DNA from: DASUNQ01 sp035536455
GTDB lineage: Bacteria; Acidobacteriota; Thermoanaerobaculia; Multivoradales; UBA5704
Length of the DNA stretch: 64,000 nt
Direction of reading: 5' to 3'
NCBI GenBank assembly: GCA_035536455.1
Contig: DATLOC010000059.1
Coordinates: 1 to 64,000 of the forward strand
Under the pieces are notes generated by a model. It saw only the letters and a list, made by a program, of their open reading frames with translations. It had not been told where the DNA came from and made no database searches. The position numbers were made by a program, and so were the translations under genes. This document shows positions 24,624 to 33,929 of this stretch, one piece after another (the first letter of the stretch is position 1; each line of letters begins with the position of its first letter).

Positions 24624-26619
24624 GCGGCACCTCCTCGCGCTTCGGGTCGTGCCTCGGGAACTGCACGCGCCGGCGCGGCGGCGGCTCGTCGGCGCGCGGC
24701 CCGGGCGCCAGCACCAGGGCCGCGTGCCCGGTCAGGAACCACCCCTCCGCTCCCTCCGGCTCGGTCGCGCCGCCGCCGGCGTAGCGCGCCGCCTCGCTCG
24801 ACCAGAGAATGCGCCAGCGCTCCCCCGCCGGCGGCGCCAGGAGCGGCTCGGGGGCCGGCGTCAGCTCGAGGTCGCGGCCGAGGTTGACGACCAGGAGGCG
24901 ATCGCCGTCGGCGCCGCGGCCGAAGAAGCGGAGGACGAAGGCCTCGGGGCCCAGGACGGCGCCGTCGATCCCCTCCGCGCCCTGCAGGCGGAAGACCGGG
25001 TCCTCGCGCCGCAGGCGGAGGAGATCGCGGTGGAGGGCCACGGCGTGCACGTGCCGCTGCCGCTCGCCGGGGTCGAGCTTCGAGACTTCGAACGTCGCCG
25101 CGGTCTCGGGATCCGGGATCGCGGCCCGCACCTCCGGGTCGCTCAGACTCTCGAACTGTTCGAGGAACTCCAGCCGCCCGCGCCGCACCTTCGCCGCCAG
25201 CTCGGGCTCGTGGTCGGCGAAGTAGTGGAACGGGCTCGAGGTCCAGTACTCCTGCCCCTGGAAGAGCAGCGGCGTCTCCGGCCCGAGCAGCAGGAGCGCG
25301 GTCAGCGCCCGCATCCGGCCGGGCGAGGTGCGCTGGTGGAGGCGCAGGCCGCGCGCCGAGTTAGCGAGCTGGTCGTGGTTCTCGAGGAAGTGGACGTAGG
25401 CGGGGAACGGCAGGTCGAAGGCCGGCCCGCCGCGCCGCTTCTGCTGCCAGACGTAGCGCTGCCCCTGGTAGAGGAAGCCGCGCTTGAGCAGCGACACCAG
25501 CTCCTGCGGCGTGCCCGAGTAGTCGGTGTAGTAGGCGTCGTTGCGGCCGGTCGCGGCGACCAGCGCCGCATGGTGGAAGTCGTCGTTCCACATCATGTCG
25601 AGGCCGTGGCCGCGCTGCTCCGGCGGCAGCTCGGGGTCCGCCGGCCGCACCAGCAGCGCGTCCTGCGGCTCGTTCTCGGCAATCAGCAGCGTGCGGCGGC
25701 GGCCGCCGGCCTCCCGCACCCGGCGCGCGATGGCGGCGATGACGTGCTCGGGCGACTCGTCGTAGATGTCCTGCGTCGCGTCGAGGCGGAGGCCGTCGAA
25801 GTGGTGCTCCTCGATCCAGTACTCGGCGTTGGCGAGGAAGAAGTCGCGCACCGCGCCCGAGCCCTCGCGGTCGAAGTTGATCGCCGCCCCCCAGTCGGTG
25901 GGGCGGCCGCGGCTGAAGAAGGTGTCGGAGAACTGCGCCAGGTAGTTGCCGTCGGGCCCGAGGTGGTTGTAGACGACGTCGAGGACCACGCCGAGCCCGA
26001 GGGCGTGGGCGCGATCGATGAAGCGGCGGAGGTCGTCCGGCTGCCCGTAGCCGCGGTACGGCGCGAAGAGGTTGACGCCGTCGTACCCCCAGCCGAAGCG
26101 GCCCGGGAACTCGGCGATCGGCATCAGCTCGACGGCCGTGATCCCCAGCTCCACCAGCGCCGGCAGCTCGTGCGCCGCGGCCTCCCAGGTCCCTTCCGGC
26201 GTGAACGTACCGGGGTGCAGCTCGTAGAGCACCTGCCCCTCGGGGGCTAGACCGGGCCAGGCGGCGTCGGTCCAGGGGAAGAGTGCCGGATCCTCGACCC
26301 GCGACGGTCCGTGCGGGCCCTCGGGCTGAAAGCGCGACCCGGGGTCCGGGAAGGCCTCGCCGCCGTCGAGCCGGACGCGGTAGAGGTCGCCGGCGCGCGC
26401 CTGCTCGGCGACCCCGGAGAACCAGCCTTCAGGCTCGGCCTCCAGGGACACGGGCGGGAGGTCGCGGGAGAAGAACACCACCTCCACCCGCCGCGGCTTC
26501 GGCGCCCAGACGCGGAAGGAGACCCCCCCGCCGGGCAGGGGCTCGGCCCCCACGGGCAGGCGTCTCGCGAGGGCTAGAGCAGGGGGCTGGGCAGGCATGC
26601 GGTCGGGGGAGGCGTGCAC
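24610..26619 (-). CDS. treZ: Malto-oligosyltrehalose trehalohydrolase
   Basis: GH13 enzyme releasing trehalose from maltooligosyl-trehalose. 669 residues: N-terminal CBM48-like domain (GGGVSFRVWAPKPRRVEVVFF), then the barrel with YHPGTFTPEGTW-like start (YELHPGTFTPEGTW), DVVYNHLGPDGNY, FDGLRLDATQDI (nucleophile Asp), LLIAENEPQDA (acid Glu) and FLENHDQLANSARG. The partner synthase treY is not in the window. A second ATG at 26598 is also a possible start. It lies between the debrancher and addA on the same strand. Confidence 0.9.
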   Translation of the reverse strand: MHASPDRMPAQPPALALARRLPVGAEPLPGGGVSFRVWAPKPRRVEVVFFSRDLPPVSLEAEPEGWFSGVAEQARAGDLYRVRLDGGEAFPDPGSRFQPEGPHGPSRVEDPALFPWTDAAWPGLAPEGQVLYELHPGTFTPEGTWEAAAHELPALVELGITAVELMPIAEFPGRFGWGYDGVNLFAPYRGYGQPDDLRRFIDRAHALGLGVVLDVVYNHLGPDGNYLAQFSDTFFSRGRPTDWGAAINFDREGSGAVRDFFLANAEYWIEEHHFDGLRLDATQDIYDESPEHVIAAIARRVREAGGRRRTLLIAENEPQDALLVRPADPELPPEQRGHGLDMMWNDDFHHAALVAATGRNDAYYTDYSGTPQELVSLLKRGFLYQGQRYVWQQKRRGGPAFDLPFPAYVHFLENHDQLANSARGLRLHQRTSPGRMRALTALLLLGPETPLLFQGQEYWTSSPFHYFADHEPELAAKVRRGRLEFLEQFESLSDPEVRAAIPDPETAATFEVSKLDPGERQRHVHAVALHRDLLRLRREDPVFRLQGAEGIDGAVLGPEAFVLRFFGRGADGDRLLVVNLGRDLELTPAPEPLLAPPAGERWRILWSSEAARYAGGGATEPEGAEGWFLTGHAALVLAPGPRADEPPPRRRVQFPRHDPKREEVPHDDD

Positions 26620-26640
26620 GGTGTATGCCGCCGGTTGGCG

Positions 26641-29600
26641 CTAGACGACTTGTCCCGCCGCCAGGAACCAGAGCTCGAAGCGCGGCGGCGCCGGCAGTCC
26701 CAGCGCCTCTTGGACGGCCCGGGTGTAGGCGGCGCCTTGGGTGGCGTAGGCGGCGGCGCGGCTGGTCAGCTCGTCCCCCTCCACCTGATCGGTCTTGTAG
26801 TCGGCGACGACAAGCCCCCCGTCAGCGGCACGATACAGGAGGTCGATCGTCCCGGAGACGTAGCCGACGGCCCCGCCGTCGCCGCCGGCCGGGGGGAGGA
26901 GGACCGGCAGCTCGCGGGCGAGGATCGAGCCGCGGGCGGCGCGGAGGCGGGCGAGGAGGCCGGAAGAGAAGACTCGCGTGAGGAGGACGCGCGCGCGGGC
27001 CGCGGCGGCCTCGCGCTGCTCGGCGGTCAGCGACTCCACCAGCGCCGGCAGCCGCGCGAGCTGCCTCGCCAGCTCCGCCTGCGGCTCGGCCTCCAGGTCC
27101 CACTCCTCGAGCACGCGATGCACGGCGCTCCCGGCGGCCATCGCGGCGTCTCTCCCGGCCGCGTCTGCCCTACCCGCTCTTGCCGCTTCCTCCGCCGCCG
27201 CCTCCCGCTCCTCGCGCAGCCGCTCGTGCGCCTCGGCGCTCGCCGCCGCGCCGAACGGCCGCGCCATGCGCGCCCGCGCCGCCGCGCGCCGCTCGTGCAG
27301 CGCCTCCGCCTGCCGCGCCGCCTCGGCCGGCGTCGCCAGCCAGGCCGGCGCCTCGCGCTCCGCCTCCGTCTCCTCGCCGGCGCCCGCCAGCGCCGGGAAG
27401 CGCCAGAGTGCCCCGAAGGCGTCCACCCTCGCGGCCTCGCCCGCGCCGCGCAGCTTCAGCCAGAGCCCGTCGAGCCCCTCCTCCGGCCGCCCCGCCCGCC
27501 ACACCACGAGGTCGAGGAGGCTGCGCGCCCGCTCCGGCGGCCGCGGAGCCGGCGCCTCCGCCGGCCAGCAGCCCAGTAGCACCAGCCGCTCCTTGGCGCG
27601 CGTCGTCGCCACGTAGAGGAGGCGCACGCGCTCCGCCGCCTCGACCTCCTCGCGCTGCGCCTCGACGCGGTCGAAGCCGGAAGTCGCGGCGCCGAAGAGC
27701 GACAGCTCCAAGCGCCCGTCCACCTGCCCGAAGGCGAAGGGCTCGCGCTCGTCGGGGCGCTTCTGCTTGTGGAGCTGAGCCACGTAGACGTGGCGGAAGT
27801 CGAGCCCCTTGGCGCCGTGAATGGTGAGCACCTGCACCGCGTCGTCGAGGCCGGCCTGCGGGCGCGCCTCCTCGGCCTCGCGCGCCGCGGCGACGCTGCG
27901 GCGGAGCGAGCGCAGCACGGCCGTGGCGTCGCCGCCGCCGGCCTCCAGAGCGGCGGCCAGCTCGCGGAAGAAGCGCTCGAGGTTGGCCAGGCGGTAGGCG
28001 CCGAGGGTGCGCGCCGCCTCGACCGGCTCGAGCAGCGTCAAGGCCCGGAGCTTGTCGACGAAGATGTCCACCGGGTCGCGGGCGAAGGAGCGCCGCAGCG
28101 CCGCCAGCGCCTCCAGGCCGGCGATCAGCCCCTTCTCCCAGCCGGCGATGCGGTCGAGCCCCGGCGCCGGCGGCACCTCCAGCGCCGCCTCCTCCACCAG
28201 CGCGGCCAGCGCCGCCAGCGCCTCGCGGTCCGCCGCCTCGTCGGCGTGCCCGGCGCCCAGCTCGGTGGCGCGCCGCGGCAGCTGCCGCCGCCAGAGCGGC
28301 ACCAGCGCCGCGTCGGGCACGCCCACCAGCGCCGAGCGTAGCGCGGTGAGCAGCGCCAGGTGGTCCCCGGGGTCGAGCACCGCCCGCACCAGCGCCGCCG
28401 CCTCGATCACCTCGCGCCGGCGGTAGTACTGCTTGTCGCGGCCGACCAGGAAGGGCACGCCGGCCCGCCGCAGCGCTTCGAGGTAGATGTCCAGGTCGCC
28501 GCCGCTGCGCACCAGGATCGCCACCTCGCCGAGCCGCACGCCGCCGGCGCGCAGCGCCAGGAGGTCGCGCGCCAGGGCCGCCGCCTCCAGCTCGGTCGCC
28601 TCGGTCAGCGACGGCGCGCGCGCCCCCGGCTCCCAGCCCGCCGGCCAGCTCACCCAGTGCTCGACCGCCCGGCGCTCGGGGTCGGCGTAGCCGGCGCTGC
28701 CGGCCAGCCGCGCGCAGGCCAGGAGCGGCTCGAAGCGCGGCTGGATGCCGGCGCGCTCGCGCAGCACCGGCTCGACGATGCGGGTCACCTCCTCGAGCAC
28801 CGCCGGCACCGAGCGGAAGTTCTCGGCCAGCGGCCGCACCTCGCCGCCGGCCGCGCGCACCGCGGCGACGAAGGCGTCGTAGGCCGCGAGGTCGGCGCTG
28901 CGCCAGCCGTAGATCGACTGCTTCGGGTCGCCGACCAGGAAAAGTCCCGGGCGTTCTTCTACCGGCCCGTCCAGCGCCAGCCAGCGGAGCAGCTCGCACT
29001 GCACGCGGTCGGTGTCCTGGAACTCGTCGACCAGGAGCTGGTCGATGCCGCGCCGCAGGCGCGCCCGCACTCCGGGGTGCCCGGCCAGCAGCGCGACGGC
29101 GCCCTCGAGCAGCCCGTCGTAGGTCACCGCGCCGCGCGCCCGCATGCCGCGCTCGACCTCGCCGAGGAGCGGCGCCAGCGCGCCGCGCGCCGCCGCCAGC
29201 AGCTCGGGATCGAGCGTCGCCAGGTGCCGCGCCAGCCGGCACAGCTCGTCGGTGTGGCGGCGGAGGGCCTCGCGCTCGGCGTCGGGGAGCGCGGGCTTGC
29301 CGGCCTCGGCTTCGCGCGCCAGCTTGCGCAGATGGGTGAGGAGGTTGTCGGGGAGGAGCGCCGCGAGCCGCCGCTGGAGGAGGCGCACGCCGGCCGACTC
29401 CCGCTCGTCCTCGCCGAAGAACGCCGCCTCCGCCGCCGTCGGCTCCAGCCGCCCGCGGGCCGCCAGGCGGTCGAGCTCCTGCGCCAGCCGCGCCAGGCCG
29501 GCGCGCAGCGCCTTGGTGTTGGGGCGCGAGTCGCCGCCGAAGGCCGCGGCGACGAGCGGCGCCAGCGGCCCGACCGCGGCGGCGAAGCGCGCCACCAGCG

Positions 29601-30330
29601 CGGCGGCCTCCTCGCCGGGGTCGGCGGCCCCGGCCAGCTCCTCCGCCGAGACGGCGTGGACGTGGAGCAGCGTCAGCGCTTCGGCCACCTGCTGCGGCGG
29701 GATGCCGCGCGCCGCCAGGCGCAGGAGGTCCGAGTCCGCCTCGTCCTCGTAGGCGCGGCGCAGCGCCAGCTCGACCGTCTCGCGCACCACCTCCTCCAGC
29801 GCCAGGCCGTCGGCGTCGACGGTGAACGCCGGGTGCAGCCCCGCCTCCAGCGGGTGGTCGGCGAGGAGACCGCGGCAGAAGGCGTGGATGGTGCGCACGG
29901 TCAGCCGGTCGAGCGTCGCGGCCAGCGCCCGGGCGCGGCGGGTGCGCTCGCCGGCCGGCGGCAGCAGGTCGGCGGCCAGCCACTCGGGCGGCTCGCCGCC
30001 GGCGGCCAGCTCGGTCAACCAGTGCCCCGCCCGCTCCGCCATCTCGGCCGCCGCCGCCTCGGTGAAGGTGATCGCCACGACCCCTCCGAGGAGCGCCGCC
30101 GCCGTCCGCTCGCCGGTCGGGTCCGGCTCCGCGCCGGCGCGCTCCGCCCGGCGCGCCGCCGCCCGCTCCCACCCCGGCCCCAGGCACCAGGCGAGGAGGC
30201 GGGCCACGAGAGCGGTGGTCTTGCCGGTGCCGGCGCCGGCCTCCAGCACCACCGGCCGCACGAACTCGCTCTGCGCCAGGCGCCGGGCGGCGTGGTCGGC
30301 GGCGCGCAGGGCGGAGCGCTCGCCGCTCAC
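26641..30330 (-). CDS. addA: UvrD-type helicase-nuclease, AddA/RecB-like
   Basis: Helicase-nuclease subunit for double-strand-break processing, 1229 residues. Walker A GAGTGKTTALVARL near the start, QxxE-type Q motif (LAQSEFVRPVV), Walker B LLVDEFQDTDRVQCELL, motif III DPKQSIYGWRSAD, and the nuclease at the C-terminus with GSAVHRVLEEWD and GLVVADYKTDQVEGDEL. GTG start at 30330, four bases inside addB. I discard the longer open frame upstream, which is a shadow of addB. Confidence 0.9.
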   Translation of the reverse strand: MSGERSALRAADHAARRLAQSEFVRPVVLEAGAGTGKTTALVARLLAWCLGPGWERAAARRAERAGAEPDPTGERTAAALLGGVVAITFTEAAAAEMAERAGHWLTELAAGGEPPEWLAADLLPPAGERTRRARALAATLDRLTVRTIHAFCRGLLADHPLEAGLHPAFTVDADGLALEEVVRETVELALRRAYEDEADSDLLRLAARGIPPQQVAEALTLLHVHAVSAEELAGAADPGEEAAALVARFAAAVGPLAPLVAAAFGGDSRPNTKALRAGLARLAQELDRLAARGRLEPTAAEAAFFGEDERESAGVRLLQRRLAALLPDNLLTHLRKLAREAEAGKPALPDAEREALRRHTDELCRLARHLATLDPELLAAARGALAPLLGEVERGMRARGAVTYDGLLEGAVALLAGHPGVRARLRRGIDQLLVDEFQDTDRVQCELLRWLALDGPVEERPGLFLVGDPKQSIYGWRSADLAAYDAFVAAVRAAGGEVRPLAENFRSVPAVLEEVTRIVEPVLRERAGIQPRFEPLLACARLAGSAGYADPERRAVEHWVSWPAGWEPGARAPSLTEATELEAAALARDLLALRAGGVRLGEVAILVRSGGDLDIYLEALRRAGVPFLVGRDKQYYRRREVIEAAALVRAVLDPGDHLALLTALRSALVGVPDAALVPLWRRQLPRRATELGAGHADEAADREALAALAALVEEAALEVPPAPGLDRIAGWEKGLIAGLEALAALRRSFARDPVDIFVDKLRALTLLEPVEAARTLGAYRLANLERFFRELAAALEAGGGDATAVLRSLRRSVAAAREAEEARPQAGLDDAVQVLTIHGAKGLDFRHVYVAQLHKQKRPDEREPFAFGQVDGRLELSLFGAATSGFDRVEAQREEVEAAERVRLLYVATTRAKERLVLLGCWPAEAPAPRPPERARSLLDLVVWRAGRPEEGLDGLWLKLRGAGEAARVDAFGALWRFPALAGAGEETEAEREAPAWLATPAEAARQAEALHERRAAARARMARPFGAAASAEAHERLREEREAAAEEAARAGRADAAGRDAAMAAGSAVHRVLEEWDLEAEPQAELARQLARLPALVESLTAEQREAAAARARVLLTRVFSSGLLARLRAARGSILARELPVLLPPAGGDGGAVGYVSGTIDLLYRAADGGLVVADYKTDQVEGDELTSRAAAYATQGAAYTRAVQEALGLPAPPRFELWFLAAGQVV

Positions 30331-33300
30331 CCTTCCTCCACCGCCGCGGCGAGCCGCCAGACCCCGAGCAGGGCCGCGGACTCGTCGGCCGTGCCGGCGT
30401 CCCCCGCGGCGGCCATCGCGGCATGCGCCCGCTCGCTCCATTCGAAGAGCCGCCGCCGCGCCCCCGAGTCGCCGCGCAGGCACCCCTCGGCCACCTCGCA
30501 GAACTTGCAGCGCACCGGCTCCTGCCGCCCGCTCGGCTCCACCACCCGCGGGAAGAAGCTGCCGGCGTCCCAGAGGGCGAGGAGCGACGCCGCGGTGCCG
30601 GCGAAGAGGTCCGCCAGCTCGCGGTCGCCCTCGGGCATAGCCAGCTCGGGCGCTCCGGCCTCCGCATGGAGATAGAGGTAGCGCCCGCGGGCGCCGCCGG
30701 CAGGATCGGCCCGCTCGTAGGCCATCGCCTGCAGGAGCTTCCCCTCGCGCACCGCGGCGAGGAGGCGCTTGCGCGCCGTGTCGCGCTTCTGGCCCGGGTC
30801 GAAAGGGCGGCCGGTCTTGTAGTCGGTGAGCCGCAGGGCGCCGTCCGGGCCGCGGTCCAGGCGGTCGGCGCGGAAGGCGATCGGCCGCGGCCGCCCCGCC
30901 GCGTCGGCGACCGACACCTCCCCCGCCAGCTCGACGCCCAGCACTGCCAGCCCCGCATCCCCCCAGTCGAGAGAGCGCGCCCGCTCGACCAGCGGCAGCG
31001 CCCGGTCGGCCAGCACCCGCGCCAGCCCGCGCCAGGGCACCCCCTCGTCGCGCAACGCCGCCTCCGCCTCCTCGCGCACCAGGCGCCCCAGCGCCTCGGG
31101 CGCGGGCCAGGGGACGGGCACCGGCGTGCCGCCGGCCAGCGCGGCGAAGGCCGGGGCCGGCTCTCCCGCGCGCGGATCGCCGCCCGCCGGCGCTCCCGCC
31201 TCGCGCGCCAGCCGGGCGAGGATGCGGTGCACGGTGTTCCCCAGGAGGCGCGCGTCCACCGCCGGCAGCGCGGCCAGCGGGTCGGGGGCCCGCTCCACGC
31301 CGAGGAGCCGCGCGGTGAAGAACTGCCAGGGGCAACCGGCGAGGCGCTCCAGGTGCGTGACGAAGAGCGGGCGGTGGCGCGGGTCGGGTGGGGCGGCGCC
31401 CGCGGCCGCCGCCGGCAGCGCGCCGACGAAGCCGAAGTACGGGCCGAGCCCGGCGGCCCGGGCGCGGCCGGCGGCGGTGCGGCGGTCGGGGTCCAGCTCG
31501 TCGAGCACGGCCATGCGCGCCGCGGCGAGCTGCACCGGCGGCAGATCGCGCCCGGGCGCAAGGTACTCCCGCCGCGCCTCCGCGATCGCCGCCGCCAGCA
31601 CGCCGCCGAGCCGCGCCCGCGGGCCGTGCAGGGCCACCAGCGTCGCGTGCTCGTCGGCCGGCCGCGGCGTCGGAGGGGCAGGCGCGCCGGGTTTCGGCGC
31701 CGCGAACGGCGGCTGCACGCGCTCCACCCCTTCGCCCTCGGCGAGCGGCAGGCGCTCGACCAGCGGCGAAGGCGACCGGGCCCGGCCGTCGTCGTCGGTC
31801 TCCTGCCAGGAGAGCGTCACCGCCGGGCTCGCCGACAGGAGCTGCGCGAAGAGGTAGCGCTCCTCGTCGAAGCCGCCGCGCTTCTCCGCCAGGTCGGGGA
31901 GGACGCGCCGCAGCACCGCGCGCAGGTCGTCGGGCAGCAGCGGGTCCTCGCGCACCGGCCGCGGGAACTCCTCGCGGTTGAGCCCGAGGAGGAAGAGGTG
32001 GTCGAAGGTGCGCCCGCGCGCCTCGGTGACCGAGAGCACCTGCACGCCGCCCCCCGCGCCGCCGAGCGCGCCGCGCCCCACCGCGTCGAGCGGCGCGCGC
32101 AGCACGAGGCGCAGCTCCTCGGCGGCGAGCTGCACGCCCGGCGGCAGCGCCGCGCCGAGGGCGGCGACGGCGGCGAGCGCCTCGGCGTCCTCGTCCTCGC
32201 GCCAGCCGAGGTCGTCGGCCAGCAGCGCGGCCAGGCGGTCGAGGTGCTCGGCCGCGGGTGCCCGGCGCGGCCAGTCGCGGAGCCGGCGGTCGAGCCGGCC
32301 GGCGGCGCGCACGGCGGCGCGTAGCAGGTCGCCAGGCACCCGCCGCCGGGTGGCCCAGGCGGCGATTGGTTCCTGCGCCTCCGGCTCGCCGGCGTCGTCA
32401 CCGTTCCCAACCCCTGCCTCCGCGGCGGCGGCGGAGAGCCCCTGGCGCAACGGCAGCGCGTAGGCGTCGCGGTCGCCGAGGACGCGCTCGAGGTCGAGGT
32501 CGGCGACGTCGCGCAGGCGCGCCGCGCCGAGGGCGAAGAGGGCGAGCCGCAGGTCGGCGCGGCGGGCGGCGGTGAGGCGCCAGCCGCGCTCCTCGCCCCG
32601 TCCGCCGAGGCGCGCCACGGCGTCGAGCCAGCGGTCGGAGGGCGCCGCCTCGCCGCGGCGCAGGAGCTCGATGAGCGCGCGGGCGCGGCGCCCGGGGGCG
32701 CCGGCGGGGCCGGCCTCGCCGACTCCGGAGAAGGGGACGCCGGCGCGCCCGAGGTGGCGGCGGAGGGCGAGGCGGTAGGGGGCGAGGTCGCGCGCCACGA
32801 TCCCGATCCGCTCCGGCGGCGTGCCGGCGTCGAGGAGCGCCCGCACCGCGGCGGCGGCGGCGCGCGCCTCGGTCTCGGCGCCGGGCGCGGCGCGGCGGCG
32901 GAGGACCGGCGCATCGGGGGGCGTACCGGCGGATTCGCGCTCGGTCTCGGCGGCGCCCGCCATGCGCTCCAGCAGGCGGCGCGCGAAGGCCCCCTCCAGC
33001 GGCACCGCGCCGACGCCGCCCGCCCCCGGACGCAGCGCCGCCGGGTCGGGCGGCAGGTCCACGATCAGCCGTCCGCCGCGGGCCCGCAGCACCCCTTCGA
33101 GGAGGTCGCCGGCCACCCCGGTCACCTCGGCGAAGCCGTGCACCAGGACCGCCCGCGCCGGCAGCAAGTCGGGATCGCGGCCGAGCGCCTCCGCCGCGCG
33201 CCGCTGCACGTCGCCGGCGCGCGCCAGCCCCAGCCGCTCCAGCTCCGCGGCCGTCCGCGCCGCCACCCGCACCAGCGCCTGCGCCCGCTCGACCTGCTGC

Positions 33301-33887
33301 CGGCTGCCGGCCGCCGCGCCGTCGGCGGCGAGCGCCTCCAGCGCCGCCTCGGCGTGCGCCGCTTCGAGCCCGGCGTCGAGGAGGTCGCGCACCGTTGCGG
33401 CGACGGCGGCGTAGCCGTCGAGCAGCGGATCGAGCCCGCGCGCCAGCGCTCCCTCGCGCCGCGCCGCCCGCTCGACCAGCACCGGGAAGAGCGCCTCGCC
33501 GCCCGCCGTCGCGGCATCGCGCGCCCCCCCCACCCGCTCCAGCACCTCCAGCGCCAGCCCGTGCAGCGTCTGCACGCGCACCCCGGCGAGCGACCGCCCG
33601 CGGCGCGTGACCAGCCGCTCCGCCACGTGGGCGCGCAGGCTGCGGGAGGGGACGACGACGCGGACCGGATCTGCGAGGAGGCGCGGGTCGCGCGCCGCTT
33701 CCGCCGCCAGCGCCTCGACCGCGGCGAGCAGCCGCTCCTCCGCCGCCCGCGCGCCATACGCGACGAGGACCCGCCCCCGCGCCGCTGGGTCGAGAGCCGG
33801 CGGCAGCACCGCGACGGACTCCGGCCGGCGCTCCTCCACCGCTTCGCCGAACGGCCGCTCGTCGAAAAGATTGCCTTGGACCGCCAC
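30327..33887 (-). CDS. addB: PD-(D/E)XK nuclease, AddB-like
   Basis: Partner of AddA, 1186 residues. The N-terminal part is a helicase-like domain without a clear Walker A. The C-terminus has a RecB-type nuclease (LRLTDYKTGRPFDPGQK) and Fe-S cluster cysteines (LAGCPWQFFTARLLG, then RCKFCEVAEGCLR), as in AddB. GTG start; 42 bases separate it from the ABC exporter gene's end. The pair makes up a RecBCD-equivalent. Confidence 0.87.
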   Translation of the reverse strand: MAVQGNLFDERPFGEAVEERRPESVAVLPPALDPAARGRVLVAYGARAAEERLLAAVEALAAEAARDPRLLADPVRVVVPSRSLRAHVAERLVTRRGRSLAGVRVQTLHGLALEVLERVGGARDAATAGGEALFPVLVERAARREGALARGLDPLLDGYAAVAATVRDLLDAGLEAAHAEAALEALAADGAAAGSRQQVERAQALVRVAARTAAELERLGLARAGDVQRRAAEALGRDPDLLPARAVLVHGFAEVTGVAGDLLEGVLRARGGRLIVDLPPDPAALRPGAGGVGAVPLEGAFARRLLERMAGAAETERESAGTPPDAPVLRRRAAPGAETEARAAAAAVRALLDAGTPPERIGIVARDLAPYRLALRRHLGRAGVPFSGVGEAGPAGAPGRRARALIELLRRGEAAPSDRWLDAVARLGGRGEERGWRLTAARRADLRLALFALGAARLRDVADLDLERVLGDRDAYALPLRQGLSAAAAEAGVGNGDDAGEPEAQEPIAAWATRRRVPGDLLRAAVRAAGRLDRRLRDWPRRAPAAEHLDRLAALLADDLGWREDEDAEALAAVAALGAALPPGVQLAAEELRLVLRAPLDAVGRGALGGAGGGVQVLSVTEARGRTFDHLFLLGLNREEFPRPVREDPLLPDDLRAVLRRVLPDLAEKRGGFDEERYLFAQLLSASPAVTLSWQETDDDGRARSPSPLVERLPLAEGEGVERVQPPFAAPKPGAPAPPTPRPADEHATLVALHGPRARLGGVLAAAIAEARREYLAPGRDLPPVQLAAARMAVLDELDPDRRTAAGRARAAGLGPYFGFVGALPAAAAGAAPPDPRHRPLFVTHLERLAGCPWQFFTARLLGVERAPDPLAALPAVDARLLGNTVHRILARLAREAGAPAGGDPRAGEPAPAFAALAGGTPVPVPWPAPEALGRLVREEAEAALRDEGVPWRGLARVLADRALPLVERARSLDWGDAGLAVLGVELAGEVSVADAAGRPRPIAFRADRLDRGPDGALRLTDYKTGRPFDPGQKRDTARKRLLAAVREGKLLQAMAYERADPAGGARGRYLYLHAEAGAPELAMPEGDRELADLFAGTAASLLALWDAGSFFPRVVEPSGRQEPVRCKFCEVAEGCLRGDSGARRRLFEWSERAHAAMAAAGDAGTADESAALLGVWRLAAAVEEG

Positions 33888-33929
33888 GCAGCAAGGATAG
33901 CTGTCGGCTACCCGCTCCCGAGCCTTCCG

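Noticed and set aside
26641..31335. Longer start for AddA
   Set aside because: The extra 335 codons are the complement-frame shadow of addB; the GTG at 30330 overlaps the addB stop as expected.
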